DNA from: Bacillus luti
Lineage (GTDB): Bacteria > Bacillota > Bacilli > Bacillales > Bacillaceae_G
DNA length: 64,000 nt
NCBI RefSeq assembly: GCF_001884105.1
Contig: NZ_MACI01000078.1
Coordinates: forward strand, 186,001-250,000
Direction of reading: 5' to 3'
Shown one piece after another: positions 1-9,261 of the stretch (position 1 is the stretch's first letter; each line of letters opens with the position of its first letter). The notes below the pieces were generated by a model. The model was not told where the DNA came from. It made no database searches and saw only the letters and a program-made list of their open reading frames with translations. Made by a program: the position numbers and the translations under genes.

Positions 1-165
1 AAAGAGAATCCCAAAATAAAAACCAGTACTTAAACCGATACTCATACTAAAAGACATAATAAATACCATATACTCCATTAGGGTACCCCTGCGTTTAGAA
101 ACATATGATGTAATAAAAATCGAGATAAAACAAAGTATTAAGGCAGTTAGTGTGTAAGTGAACAT
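1..165 (-). CDS. Partial membrane protein cut by the left window edge
   Basis: An open frame of 55 codons runs leftwards off the window from an ATG at 165-163. A good ribosome site (GGGAGGT on the minus strand, about 170-177) precedes it. The visible product starts MFTYTLTALI and holds two hydrophobic stretches separated by a short basic loop (SKRRGT), so it is an integral membrane protein with at least two helices. I do not recognise the family. The start codon and ribosome site support a real gene rather than a chance frame; the rest lies outside the window. Confidence 0.6.
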   Translation of the reverse strand, partial: MFTYTLTALILCFISIFITSYVSKRRGTLMEYMVFIMSFSMSIGLSTGFYFGILF

Positions 166-275
166 TATGATACCTCCCTGTCCTAGCATTCATTCCATCA
201 TATGTTCATCTGGAGAGTACTTATGCTTATTTAAATCTGCATATTATCTGCACAATTTCATGAATGTAAGCAAAT

Positions 276-306
276 AGGCGCTTAATGTTTCAGAGCGTCT
301 TTTTTG
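276..306 (+). terminator. Hairpin followed by a T run
   Basis: AGGCGCT (276-282) pairs with AGCGTCT (294-300), with one G-U pair, and is followed by six T residues. It reads as a rho-independent terminator on the plus strand. No plus-strand gene is visible upstream of it in the window, so it may end a short RNA or be left over from a lost gene. Confidence 0.45.
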
Positions 307-348
307 TTTGTGAGTATGTGAAAGAAATTGTTATATAATGAGTTTCTA

Positions 349-405
349 TTGTGAAGCAATAAAGAATAAGCGTATAATATTATAGTTATCCCGTTACCCG
401 GGGTA
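349..405 (+). promoter_or_regulatory. Sigma-A-like promoter followed by a CCCGGG-centred palindrome
   Basis: TTGTGA (349-354) and TATAAT (373-378) are separated by 18 bases and form a plausible vegetative promoter. Just downstream lies the near-perfect palindrome GTTACCCGGGGTAAC (about 393-407), unusually GC-rich for this region. It could be an operator or the first hairpin of a leader RNA. The transcript would run into the 8-codon leader ORF at 500 and the nested hairpin at 529-615. The nearest gene downstream is the PIN-like nuclease at 924. Confidence 0.4.
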
Positions 406-499
406 ACCCGCGAATGATAAATAAGATTGCTGTTTTATCATCGCTTCTAAACATATATACAATGAAAGTAACACTGGAATACAGATAGGGAGTTATAAA

Positions 500-526
500 A
501 TGAAATTAATTATTTTATATGGATAG
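500..526 (+). CDS. Possible 8-codon leader peptide (MKLIILYG)
   Basis: An ATG at 500 is preceded by TAGGGAG (486-492) at a normal distance. It opens an 8-codon frame ending in TAG three bases before the nested hairpin at 529. The order promoter, tiny ORF, hairpin is the layout of an attenuation leader. The peptide has no marked run of one amino acid, so the sensed signal, if any, cannot be read from it. It could be chance. Confidence 0.3.
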   Translation: MKLIILYG

Positions 527-528
527 GC

Positions 529-615
529 ATGGTCAAACAATAATAAATACACTTCTTATAGCCCTCTTAACCTTTGGTATATAAAGGATTAAGAGGGCTA
601 TATTTGTTTGACCAT
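529..615. repeat. Nested perfect inverted repeat (long hairpin)
   Basis: The outer arms ATGGTCAAACAA (529-540) and TTGTTTGACCAT (604-615) match perfectly over 12 bases. Inside them TATAGCCCTCTTAA (557-570) and TTAAGAGGGCTATA (589-602) match over 14 bases. CCTTT (571-575) then pairs with AAAGG (583-587) across a one-base bulge. The structure could act as a terminator in either direction, a structured RNA, or a small non-autonomous mobile repeat. From 616 to 923 I see no gene, only AT-rich DNA leading to the ribosome site of the nuclease gene. Confidence 0.75.
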
Positions 616-923
616 TATTATGGAATAGTTCAAATAACAAAAATGTATATTAAGGGAAAAAATAACAACATCTATGAAATGACTTAAATATAAGGGTTTT
701 TTTATGAGTTTATTTATTGAATAAATCCCATAAAAGCACATAGAACAACTAGGTTATTTGTAAATTTTGACACAATGATAACTTTAGCGTGATATAATTT
801 TATTATTACGGTTAAGATAAAGATCGAGTTAATAATAATATATAAAAATATACAATTTGACAAGTGATTCAGTGAAACTTATTAACATAGAAGCTTACAC
901 TCATTAAGGGAAGGAGAACATAA

Positions 924-2423
924 GTGACTAATAAATATTCATTCAAAGATTTTCAAAAAGTGTGGGGGAAGGATCCTATTATAGTTATTGATACTAATAT
1001 ATTTCTAAATCTTTATAAATGCTCTTCAGATACTACAGAAGATATTTTAAAAGTAATGAATTCTATTCCGGTAGACCAATTTTGGATCCCTGCACAAACT
1101 TTGGAAGAGTTTGATAAAAATAAAAAAAAGGTAAAAAATGGTCAGTACAATAAATATAAAGATGTGCCAGCAAAAGTTGAATCAACTATGACGAAAGCAC
1201 GTAATGAAATTGCAAAGAGCTTTGCTCAGTACACTAAATTTAAATTCCCGCATGTGACCACATTGGAAGTTAAAATTAATAAGATGATTTCATTAATATG
1301 TGATGAAGCAAAAAAATATGAAGAAGATATTAAAGAAGAGATTAAGCAAAATAAAAAGATGCTTAGTACAGATAAAATTCAATTATTTATAGATACAATT
1401 AAAAAACATGGAAATGTTGGGGCTCCGTTTAATATTTCTACATTATTGAGCTTGTATGCTGAGGGAGAACAAAGGTATAAATATAAAATTCCACCTGGAT
1501 ATGAGGATTTAAAAAAAGATGAGAAAGATGAAACTAATAGACAAAAATTTGGCGATTTAATTCTTTGGAAGCAGATTTTAAAAAAAGCTAGTTCCATCAC
1601 AAATCCAATAATACTTGTTACTCAAGAGCTTAAAGAAGATTGGTGGGTTTTAGACAAAAATAAAGTACCATTAAAACCAAGAGAAGAATTGACTTTAGAA
1701 TTCTCTGAACATAGTGATGAACAATTTGTTTTGATGAGTCGCAATAATTTTATAGAGTATGTTTCAAAAATAAATCAAATTATGATTGACAATAAAACTC
1801 AAATAGAGATGAACGCCGATTCAATTATATTAGATTTAATATCGGAATTGGATTGGAGGACTATATTACATGGAAGTGGTCTTTCTTTTTACCTGAATCA
1901 TAGTGATGATGTTGAAACCTTTGTAAACAACGTACTTTCAAATGTCGTAATTAATTCATGCTACATGCCCGAGATTGAAATAAATACAATAGACCTTGAT
2001 AATAAAGAAGCTATTATAGAGGGGAGTTTTGAAACTTATATTGGTACTACAATTCATGAGCTTGTCTCAAAAGAATATGAACATTCATATGAGGCATTAT
2101 TAAAGTTAGCAGGTTCAATAACTATTGAATTTGCTATTACCATAGATAAAGATAATTTTATAGATCCTAATACAGTCAAAATTAGTATCAATGGATTTGA
2201 TGTTCTAGATATTCAAAGAGAATCTAGATTAATTGATGAGGATATCTGGGAAGAAATATGTGAGGATTGTAATAAGAATTCAGCTGAATATATTACTCAT
2301 AGTGGTAAAAATATTTGTGAGAATTGTTCTTTCAAATATGAAGGATGTCCAGATTGTGGGAAGTTTTTTGAATTTGGTAAACTTGCAGGTTCTTATTGTA
2401 TTGATTGTGATAAAAACCATTAA
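924..2423 (+). CDS. PIN-like nuclease (DUF4935/PIN_8 type) with C-terminal zinc ribbon
   Basis: The 499-residue product begins with a PIN-like domain. VIDTNIF (residues 21-27) supplies the first catalytic Asp (D23), the acidic LEEFDKNKKK segment (60-69) follows, and GDLILWKQIL and TQELKEDWW give the later acidic positions typical of PIN_8/DUF4935 proteins, which are metal-dependent RNases. The C-terminus (about 460-497) has eight cysteines in four C-x2-C pairs (CEDC, CENC, CPDC, CIDC), a double zinc ribbon likely to bind nucleic acid or a partner. The start is GTG at 924 behind AAGGAGAA. The gene ends 55 bases before a Ser/Thr kinase on the same strand, so the two are probably co-transcribed. 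I infer an antiphage role from the setting; the closest named relative is unknown to me. Confidence 0.8.
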   Translation: MTNKYSFKDFQKVWGKDPIIVIDTNIFLNLYKCSSDTTEDILKVMNSIPVDQFWIPAQTLEEFDKNKKKVKNGQYNKYKDVPAKVESTMTKARNEIAKSFAQYTKFKFPHVTTLEVKINKMISLICDEAKKYEEDIKEEIKQNKKMLSTDKIQLFIDTIKKHGNVGAPFNISTLLSLYAEGEQRYKYKIPPGYEDLKKDEKDETNRQKFGDLILWKQILKKASSITNPIILVTQELKEDWWVLDKNKVPLKPREELTLEFSEHSDEQFVLMSRNNFIEYVSKINQIMIDNKTQIEMNADSIILDLISELDWRTILHGSGLSFYLNHSDDVETFVNNVLSNVVINSCYMPEIEINTIDLDNKEAIIEGSFETYIGTTIHELVSKEYEHSYEALLKLAGSITIEFAITIDKDNFIDPNTVKISINGFDVLDIQRESRLIDEDIWEEICEDCNKNSAEYITHSGKNICENCSFKYEGCPDCGKFFEFGKLAGSYCIDCDKNH

Positions 2424-2478
2424 TTTTAAAACTTAATTGAGTAAGCCAAATAGAAATTATTATCAAGGAGATTAATGA

Positions 2479-4053
2479 ATGCGATACTCTAATTATAAAA
2501 GAATTAAACAACTTGGTGAAGGTGGAAATGGACGAGTCTTTCTAATGCAGGATGATTCTAAAGAAGAATTTGCAGTCAAAATTTTAAAAAATAAGAATAG
2601 ATCTAAATCAAAAATAGAAAGATTTAAAACTGAAGCTATAAAAGTGCACAAATTATTTAAAGAGGGTCAAAAAGGGATAATACCAGTATTAGATTATAAA
2701 TTGCCCTGTGAAGAAACGGGAGATTATTATTTTGTAATGCCCATAGCAGTTCCTTTAGAAGAAAAAATTGAGGAATGTAATAATATTTATGATTTAATAG
2801 CAATTTTTAAAAGCTTGGCAACAACATTAAGTGAGTTACATTCTAAAGCAATAGCTCACCGGGATATAAAGCCAGAAAATATATTATATTATCAGGATGA
2901 ATATTGTTTTGGAGATTTTGGACTGATTGATTTTCCTGAAAAAAAGGGAATAACTAGAGATAATGAGCCTATAGGAAATCGAAAAACAATGGCTCCTGAA
3001 ATGCGAACACCTTCGTTAGTTAGCGATTCTAGACCAGCAGATGTGTATTCATTTGCAAAAACCCTTTGGATTATACTTACTAGAGAAATATTTGCATTTG
3101 ATGGCCAATTTAATTGTTTTGAAAATAACAAATTACAAAATAAATATGAAACAATACATTTTGTAGAATTATACCAATTATTAATGGATTCAACGGCTGA
3201 AAATCCAGAGAAAAGGCCCACAATTGAGGAGTTTTTAAATAGACTAATAGCGTGGGAAGAAATCTCTAGAGATAATGCTAAAGTTGATAAAAGCCGTTGG
3301 CGATTTATAGAACAACATGTTATTCATCAAAAATATCCAAGTACATTAATTTGGAGAGATAAAATTCAAGTAGTAGACATTCTTAAGCAATTATCTATTG
3401 TAAACTTCAATCATACTTTTATTCATGATGGTGGGGGAATGGATTCAATAGGTATTGAAATATTTGATGATATAGAAAAAGATATGGTTATGCTTAATTT
3501 TGGACCTAACATGTCGCAGGTTTTTAAAATAAAAAGGTTAATATGGGAATTACCAAATGAAGATCCAGAGTTTAGCTATTTCCGTTTAGAGTTTGAAAAA
3601 TTAAATCCTATATATCCTGATAGTATTGCAGAACAAGAAAAAATGATAAAAGAATACCTCAATGATTTCAGGGTATTAGCATCAGAAGATTTAATCATCA
3701 ACAATAATAAAGGGTATGAACCGTATAGAGAAGACGATGAACAAGCGTTATTTAGTATTAAGCGCTGGTTTAATGGTTCATTTTTAATTGTTCCTAAAGG
3801 GTCTATATACAATCAAATTAGTACTACTTATGATGGGCGACATTCCAAATTTAACGCAGATGATTTCAGAGAGTATATGGAGTTATTACAATATATGTAT
3901 AATCATGAAATATTAAAACCTTATTTTTGGGATATCGCTCATCACAATCCATTTGAAGATGACCTATTTAAAAAACTTAAAAAAATTAGAGCTATGACAG
4001 ATGGAGAGTTAGAGAGTAATATACAAGACGATGGTGTTTTCCTACTCCCTTAA
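2479..4053 (+). CDS. Soluble Ser/Thr protein kinase with unknown C-terminal domain
   Basis: This 524-residue protein carries a full eukaryotic-type kinase domain: glycine loop GEGGNGRV (13-20), ATP-binding Lys34 in FAVKIL, a helix-C Glu near 52, catalytic loop HRDIKPEN (127-134), DFG (146-148) and an APEM segment. All key residues are present, so it should be active. No transmembrane or PASTA segments are seen, unlike the housekeeping kinase PrkC. Residues of about 270-524 form a separate domain I do not recognise, rich in acidic and aromatic residues. The start at ATG 2479 has AAGGAG upstream. It lies just after the PIN-like nuclease, suggesting kinase control of a toxic nuclease, but that link is inference. 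Confidence 0.85.
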   Translation: MRYSNYKRIKQLGEGGNGRVFLMQDDSKEEFAVKILKNKNRSKSKIERFKTEAIKVHKLFKEGQKGIIPVLDYKLPCEETGDYYFVMPIAVPLEEKIEECNNIYDLIAIFKSLATTLSELHSKAIAHRDIKPENILYYQDEYCFGDFGLIDFPEKKGITRDNEPIGNRKTMAPEMRTPSLVSDSRPADVYSFAKTLWIILTREIFAFDGQFNCFENNKLQNKYETIHFVELYQLLMDSTAENPEKRPTIEEFLNRLIAWEEISRDNAKVDKSRWRFIEQHVIHQKYPSTLIWRDKIQVVDILKQLSIVNFNHTFIHDGGGMDSIGIEIFDDIEKDMVMLNFGPNMSQVFKIKRLIWELPNEDPEFSYFRLEFEKLNPIYPDSIAEQEKMIKEYLNDFRVLASEDLIINNNKGYEPYREDDEQALFSIKRWFNGSFLIVPKGSIYNQISTTYDGRHSKFNADDFREYMELLQYMYNHEILKPYFWDIAHHNPFEDDLFKKLKKIRAMTDGELESNIQDDGVFLLP

Positions 4054-4239
4054 ACGGATTAATAGCTTATAGTATCGATTTTCAAATAGCAATAAGCAAG
4101 TCGATATCTTTTAATATTAAACCATATTTTACAACTTAATCCATTTAAAATATTGGTATTTTTCAAGGGTAATTATATTTTAGACGTTTGATGATTGTGA
4201 TGTAATAGTAAAATTATTACCTAAAAAGGATGGATAATT

Positions 4240-7200
4240 ATGGAAAATGAAATTTATTTGCCTGACCAACATCATATTGAAAAAATAAGAGAGAATCTTT
4301 GGTGTGAAAGAGAGTATGGGAATGTTTCAATAATGGTGGGAGCTGGCTTTAGTCTGAACGCCGATAAGATATCAGATAATTCAGGCGCGTTTTTACTCTG
4401 GAATGAACTAGGAGAAAAAATGAAAGCTGAATTATATCCTTATAGTGACAGTTATAATCAAGATGTTCTGAAACTTGCGAGTGAATATGAAGAGGTTTTT
4501 GGAAGACAAGCTCTTGACGAATTAATTATAAGTTCTCTACCGGATGAAAATTATGTACCGGGTAACCTACATAAAGTGTTGTTGTCTTTGCCGTGGGCAG
4601 ATGTTTATACCACAAATTATGACACTCTTTTAGAAAGAACCACAAAATACATATATGATAGAAAATATAATTTAGTTTTAAATACCTCAGATATTCCAAA
4701 TCGTATGAAACCTAGGATAGTAAAATTACATGGAAGTTTTCCTTCGCATCGCCCTTTTATTTTTAGTGAAGAGGACTATCGAACTTATCCAATAAATTAT
4801 GCTCCGTTTGTTAATATGGTACAACAAACAATTATGGAGAATGTATTATGTTTGATTGGCTTTTCGGGAGATGATCCGAATTTCTTAAATTGGATAGGTT
4901 GGGTAAGAGATAATTTAGGTAAAAATACTCCGCCTATTTATTTTTGTGGGTTTGTTTCCTCTACCCAAAGGAGAATGTTAGAGGCAAGAGGAATTACTCC
5001 GATTGATTTTTCGCCTTTATTTCCAGACTATAAATATCCTGGGATATTAAAGCATAAAAAAGCGTTAGAATGGTTTTTATTAAATCTAAAATATGGTAGA
5101 AGAGAAGACGTGTTAAGGTGGCCTAATGTAAAAAATATTATTCATAATAAGCATGAGGATTTGCCATATATTCCTGTGCAAAATCTTGATATTCCAAATA
5201 TCAGCATAGATTTTGGTTTTGATGAAAACGTCGAAGAAAAGGATCTATTAAAAATTTTAAAGGATTGGAAGCATATACATATATTACATCCCGGTTGGAT
5301 AATTACTCCTAAAAACAATCGAGATAGCCTTTGGAGAGAAACTGGTAGAGCAATCAATCCTATACTGAATAATCTTGATAAGTTAACTTATGTAGATGCA
5401 CTAATGCTTCTATATGAGTTGAATTGGAGAATTGAGACTTCACTAGTACCCTTATACACTGAATATATTAGTAAAATGGTTGTAATCATAGAGAAATTTA
5501 ATGCAATCTTTCAAACTAAAAATATATATAGAAATCAGGAAAAATTAAAAGATTTCAAGTCGAATTTGACATCAACTATTGATTGGCAATTTTTACAAAA
5601 GTGTTGGGTGGAATTAATATTCGCAATTATAAGAGAAGTTAGAGGGGATCATAAAGTAGCGGAATTTGATTATTGGATGGATACCATTGAGGATGTTGTG
5701 AAGCAAAGTCCTGAGTGGACTTCAAGGTGGTACTATGAAAAAGCACTCTTTAATTTGTTCAAATTGGATCAGGAAGGTATTCAGCGTGTTTTCAAAGAAT
5801 GGCCAAGAAATAAAAACTTTCCTTTTTGGCAGGTTAAAAGGGCATCTATACTTGCTGAATTAGGTGAGATGAGAGAAGCTGAAAGAGAGTGTGAAGAAGC
5901 TTTAGAAGATATTCGTATACGATTACAGGCCAATAGAGTAGATGTTTCTTTACTTTCTCAAGAAGGATGGACAATGGTTTTATTAAGGAGTATTAAGAAT
6001 AATGGTGATCTTGAAAATGATTTTGGGGAGTATCGTGATAGATGGACAAAACTTTCACAATACAAATGTAATCCATTTCAAGAAGTGGAAATAATGGATT
6101 CTTTATTAAAAGACTCTGTTCCTAGATGGAAAGGAAATGTTAGTGTTACTCAAGGGTTCGACCCAGGAATAATAAAGCGCCATTATTCCTATGGAAGCGT
6201 TTTTGAAGAAGAAATACGTTTATCTTTTGCTTTTTTACGTTTGTTTGAAGAAGTAGCTATGCCTAAAAGATGTGGAATAGTAACGATGTATAAAAAATCT
6301 GTTATAAATGCAACAAAATGGATAGAACATTCTGCACCTTTGCTAGCAATGAGTGCTTTAATTAGGACAGGAGATACCAAAGAAATCGAGAAAATATTTA
6401 CAAGGGAATTTATTGTTTCTTTAACAAAAGAGCAAGTTGAAGTTTTTTATGAATTATTTGTTCCATCGCTTGTGCAAGCGATGAGTAGGATTTCTCAAGA
6501 AGAGAATATTGCTAGTTTTTCTAGTAGGCTCTTACCTAACTTAATAGAAATTATATCTAGGATATATTTCCGGTTTTCAAAAAAGAAAAAGAAAGAAGTT
6601 TTTAATTTAATGATAAAAATGTATAAGTCAAAGGAAATTCAACAATTCCATCTTGTGCACTCTCAATTGAATTCCATGTTTAAAAGAGTATTATATGACA
6701 TGAGTGATGAGGAAATATATCAACAATTAAATACGTTGCTGGAACTCCCGATAATTGGAGAAGAAGGGTTTGATTTAGAGAAAAAGCCAAGGTGGTTTGA
6801 GCCTTTTGGACACATAAAATGGAGCGGAAATTATAAGGTTAATCGAACGGATGAAGCTTGGGATAATGCCATTATAAGGTTAATAAAATTAGTTAGAGAT
6901 TTCAACAATTCTGCAAGGGATAATGCGATAGTAAGGTTAAATAGTTTATTTGAAATTTGTGGGTTAACAAAAAGACAGTGTGAGGAATTTGCTGAGGCCT
7001 TATACAGTCGGATTGACCAGAAGACGGAGTTACCATGTACTTTTAAATTTTTTAACAGTTTCTTTTTACGTTTGCCTAAAAAAGATGAGGAACAGGTTAA
7101 ACAGGATTATTATAATTGGATAGTGAAGCAAGATATACCAGGAATTTTCACGGAATTTGGTGGATATAGTGGTGGTAGTGAATTCACTCAATTTGTAACT

Positions 7201-8067
7201 GAATGGATTAATAGCGCTCCTTCCATATTCCCAGACCTAAAGAGTGAGACGGATATAAATTACAGTGAAGAAGATTGTATAATATTGTTAAAGAAAGTGT
7301 TGGCTTGGTGGGAGAAGGAAAAGGGGAAATTTAATATATTAGGTGAAGATGATTTTCATGAAAATCCTAAAACTCACATGTATAATCTTACGTATTTAAT
7401 GGTTACCGTAATATTTTTAAAATTAAAGAGTATTGATGATAAAATCAAAATGGAGATAAAGGAATTACTTGAAGACCTTAAAAGAAAGGGAATTCAAATT
7501 TCTCATGTTCTTCCGGCAACCTTACATTTGAAGATTTACGATATAGATTATGTATATCAAATGTTAAAAAAAGATTTAGAGTCAAGTGATAAAAATAGAG
7601 TCAAGTATTCAAGTAAAGGTTGCTTACATTGGGTTATATACGAGCGAAGAGGGATTGCACCAGAAATTCCAAATATTCTTTTTGACAATTGGATAAATAA
7701 AGTTTATAGTCGTCGTCAACCTAAATTAGATAACTTATTAGGAGACATAGGGGATTGTATACTGTATTTCCCTAATGTACTGAATGAGATGCACTGGAAT
7801 TCTGTGTTAGAAGGTTTGGAGTACCTTATGGAAGAAGTAGATATAAAGGTTTTAACAAAAGAGAGTGAATTTCAACTGTTTCCTAAATCATCATATGCAA
7901 TATATAGAGAACTATGTGTGAGGTTGGCTGGTGTAGCCTATAAAGTGTTTCAAGAGAAGAGAAAAGGTACACCAAATATATTAATTAAGTGGCAAGAGAT
8001 ATGTGAAACTGATAGTTTACCAGAAGTAAGAAGGCATTTACATTTGTTTTTAAACAAAACAGAATAA
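4240..8067 (+). CDS. Large SIR2-domain antiphage effector (DSR type)
   Basis: The product is 1275 residues. The N-terminal third is a SIR2-like NAD-binding domain: GAGFS (34-38), TTNYD (124-128), KLHGS with the putative catalytic His164, and GFSGDDPNFL near 207-216. The remaining 900 residues are helical and without motifs I can name, as in the defence-associated sirtuins DSR1 and DSR2, where the long C-terminal part senses phage proteins and the SIR2 part destroys NAD+. Length and layout fit that group better than Thoeris ThsA, which is about 480 residues. The gene stands alone, 186 bases after the kinase, with its own ribosome site and a terminator at 8081. DSR identity rests on architecture only. 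Confidence 0.8.
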   Translation: MENEIYLPDQHHIEKIRENLWCEREYGNVSIMVGAGFSLNADKISDNSGAFLLWNELGEKMKAELYPYSDSYNQDVLKLASEYEEVFGRQALDELIISSLPDENYVPGNLHKVLLSLPWADVYTTNYDTLLERTTKYIYDRKYNLVLNTSDIPNRMKPRIVKLHGSFPSHRPFIFSEEDYRTYPINYAPFVNMVQQTIMENVLCLIGFSGDDPNFLNWIGWVRDNLGKNTPPIYFCGFVSSTQRRMLEARGITPIDFSPLFPDYKYPGILKHKKALEWFLLNLKYGRREDVLRWPNVKNIIHNKHEDLPYIPVQNLDIPNISIDFGFDENVEEKDLLKILKDWKHIHILHPGWIITPKNNRDSLWRETGRAINPILNNLDKLTYVDALMLLYELNWRIETSLVPLYTEYISKMVVIIEKFNAIFQTKNIYRNQEKLKDFKSNLTSTIDWQFLQKCWVELIFAIIREVRGDHKVAEFDYWMDTIEDVVKQSPEWTSRWYYEKALFNLFKLDQEGIQRVFKEWPRNKNFPFWQVKRASILAELGEMREAERECEEALEDIRIRLQANRVDVSLLSQEGWTMVLLRSIKNNGDLENDFGEYRDRWTKLSQYKCNPFQEVEIMDSLLKDSVPRWKGNVSVTQGFDPGIIKRHYSYGSVFEEEIRLSFAFLRLFEEVAMPKRCGIVTMYKKSVINATKWIEHSAPLLAMSALIRTGDTKEIEKIFTREFIVSLTKEQVEVFYELFVPSLVQAMSRISQEENIASFSSRLLPNLIEIISRIYFRFSKKKKKEVFNLMIKMYKSKEIQQFHLVHSQLNSMFKRVLYDMSDEEIYQQLNTLLELPIIGEEGFDLEKKPRWFEPFGHIKWSGNYKVNRTDEAWDNAIIRLIKLVRDFNNSARDNAIVRLNSLFEICGLTKRQCEEFAEALYSRIDQKTELPCTFKFFNSFFLRLPKKDEEQVKQDYYNWIVKQDIPGIFTEFGGYSGGSEFTQFVTEWINSAPSIFPDLKSETDINYSEEDCIILLKKVLAWWEKEKGKFNILGEDDFHENPKTHMYNLTYLMVTVIFLKLKSIDDKIKMEIKELLEDLKRKGIQISHVLPATLHLKIYDIDYVYQMLKKDLESSDKNRVKYSSKGCLHWVIYERRGIAPEIPNILFDNWINKVYSRRQPKLDNLLGDIGDCILYFPNVLNEMHWNSVLEGLEYLMEEVDIKVLTKESEFQLFPKSSYAIYRELCVRLAGVAYKVFQEKRKGTPNILIKWQEICETDSLPEVRRHLHLFLNKTE

Positions 8068-8077
8068 CAAGAGTTTT

Positions 8078-8116
8078 GCTCCTTTAGATATGATGTATCT
8101 AAAGGGGTGACTTTTA
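8078..8116 (+). terminator. Terminator of the large SIR2 gene
   Basis: CCTTTAGATA (8081-8090) pairs perfectly with TATCTAAAGG (8096-8105) around a five-base loop. A T-rich stretch follows within ten bases. It ends the 4240-8067 gene. Confidence 0.7.
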
Positions 8117-8356
8117 TTAATATCTTTTGCGATTTTTTCTAAAGGATATAAAGCAATCCTTGTACCTTCATTAATATGATGTGTAACACTATTGATAAGT
8201 TATTTATTTTGAAAATCTTATTTATTATCACTTGTTTTAATGTTATATAGTACTTCAAAATGCTTTCTTTTCTGTTCTTGATAAATAAAAATTTGAAAGA
8301 TATTTTTGACTAAATCTTATAAAATAAATAATTCACCTTTGCTTTTTTACATTTAA

Positions 8357-8562
8357 ATAGAGACAGAAAACAAGCCATTAGTGCCTTATATGTATGAAGA
8401 AAATATTTTTCAGCTCTACGTTTGTTACAATTCAAAAGGTACGTTTCTACAAGCAAATATTCTTTTAGTTATTTTGAAGGTGAAAATTGGGATAAAGTAA
8501 TAGATTATATACATTCGGAATTTGTGAATTATCGGGGGGAACCCCGCTGGGAGTGTGCTTAA
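8357..8562 (+). pseudogene. Frameshifted gene fragment, family unknown
   Basis: From 8357 an open frame reads IETENKPLVPYMYEENIFQL and on to about 8445. The sense-looking sequence then continues in another frame (YFEGENWDKVIDYIHSEF) to a TAA at 8560-8562. There is no start codon or ribosome site at the left end, so this is a 5'-truncated and frameshifted remnant. I do not recognise the family. The stretch 8117-8356 holds nothing I can support. Confidence 0.4.
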
Positions 8563-8792
8563 CCCAGGACCTTGGAATTATACTTACGGCCTTAATCGTT
8601 TTAACTTTAATCAGATATGGTAGTTATTTGCTGGTTTCAACCTTTAAGGGAGAGATGTGTATGGAAAATATCACTTATCATGTAAGTTTAATTGCTACAT
8701 CAGTACTAGAAACAATATGGGCTGTAGGAATAAGTTACTTGGTCGGGATGAGCTTGTCCCCGATAGTTCATAAAGAGATTTTGGAAATATAG
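8553..8792 (+). CDS. Small hydrophobic ORF, possibly a gene remnant
   Basis: This 79-codon frame can start at GTG 8553, or at ATG 8661, which is preceded by GGGAGAG and would give 43 residues. It encodes two hydrophobic segments (GIILTALIVLTLIRYGSYLL and a second near VGISYLVGMSL). The frame stays open for a few codons upstream of the GTG without a good start, and it overlaps the end of the frameshifted fragment at 8357-8562. It could be a small membrane protein or the remains of a transporter. I do not recognise it. Confidence 0.3.
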   Translation: MCLTQDLGIILTALIVLTLIRYGSYLLVSTFKGEMCMENITYHVSLIATSVLETIWAVGISYLVGMSLSPIVHKEILEI

Positions 8793-8956
8793 GCGAAGAG
8801 AGATACAAAAGTACTAGATTTAAAGTAATTGTCTATATAAACTTAAAAATTTAATTATTTTATATCTCTCGTCATCTAAGGAATTTCCAGAGAAGAGGTT
8901 TTAAATTTTTTACATTAATTATTTGTATAATGAGATATTACGAATTTTATTGTTGT

Positions 8957-9261
8957 TATTCATTAGCTTGAAGTTTTTTTATATTAAGTTCCAGTTTCTT
9001 AATATCCAATTTATGCTTCTCGATTTCTCTGACTAAATTTTTCTTTTCAAAATCATAAAGTAAATAACGAATATTATTATGGATAATATTACATAAATGA
9101 ACCTTAAGGAATTATTCATATTAAAATGAGTTATATATTGTTCTACTTTTTGAATTGACTTGAAATTAAAATTTTCACTAGAATATTTAATAACAAAACA
9201 ATAACCGGTAATGGTGAAAAAGATTTATAAATATCTACTTTTAATTTGAAACAATCTGAAA
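8957..9261 (-). pseudogene. Frameshifted minus-strand gene with a membrane segment and coiled coil
   Basis: Reading leftwards, an ATG overlaps the stop of the 99-codon ORF to its right (ATGA overlap near 9260). Its product starts MISDCFKLKVDIYKSF. The reading then shifts to a second frame containing a membrane-like segment (VILSIIIFVIYFMIL), and again to a third ending in a charged coiled coil (VREIEKHKLDIKKL) and a stop near 8957. No single frame spans the region, so this is a decayed gene that was once coupled to its neighbour. The family is not recognised. Confidence 0.4.

Noticed and set aside
4240-8067. Assignment of the large sirtuin to Thoeris (ThsA)
   Set aside because: The protein is far too long, lacks a SLOG-like domain that I can see, and no TIR-domain ThsB gene is adjacent.
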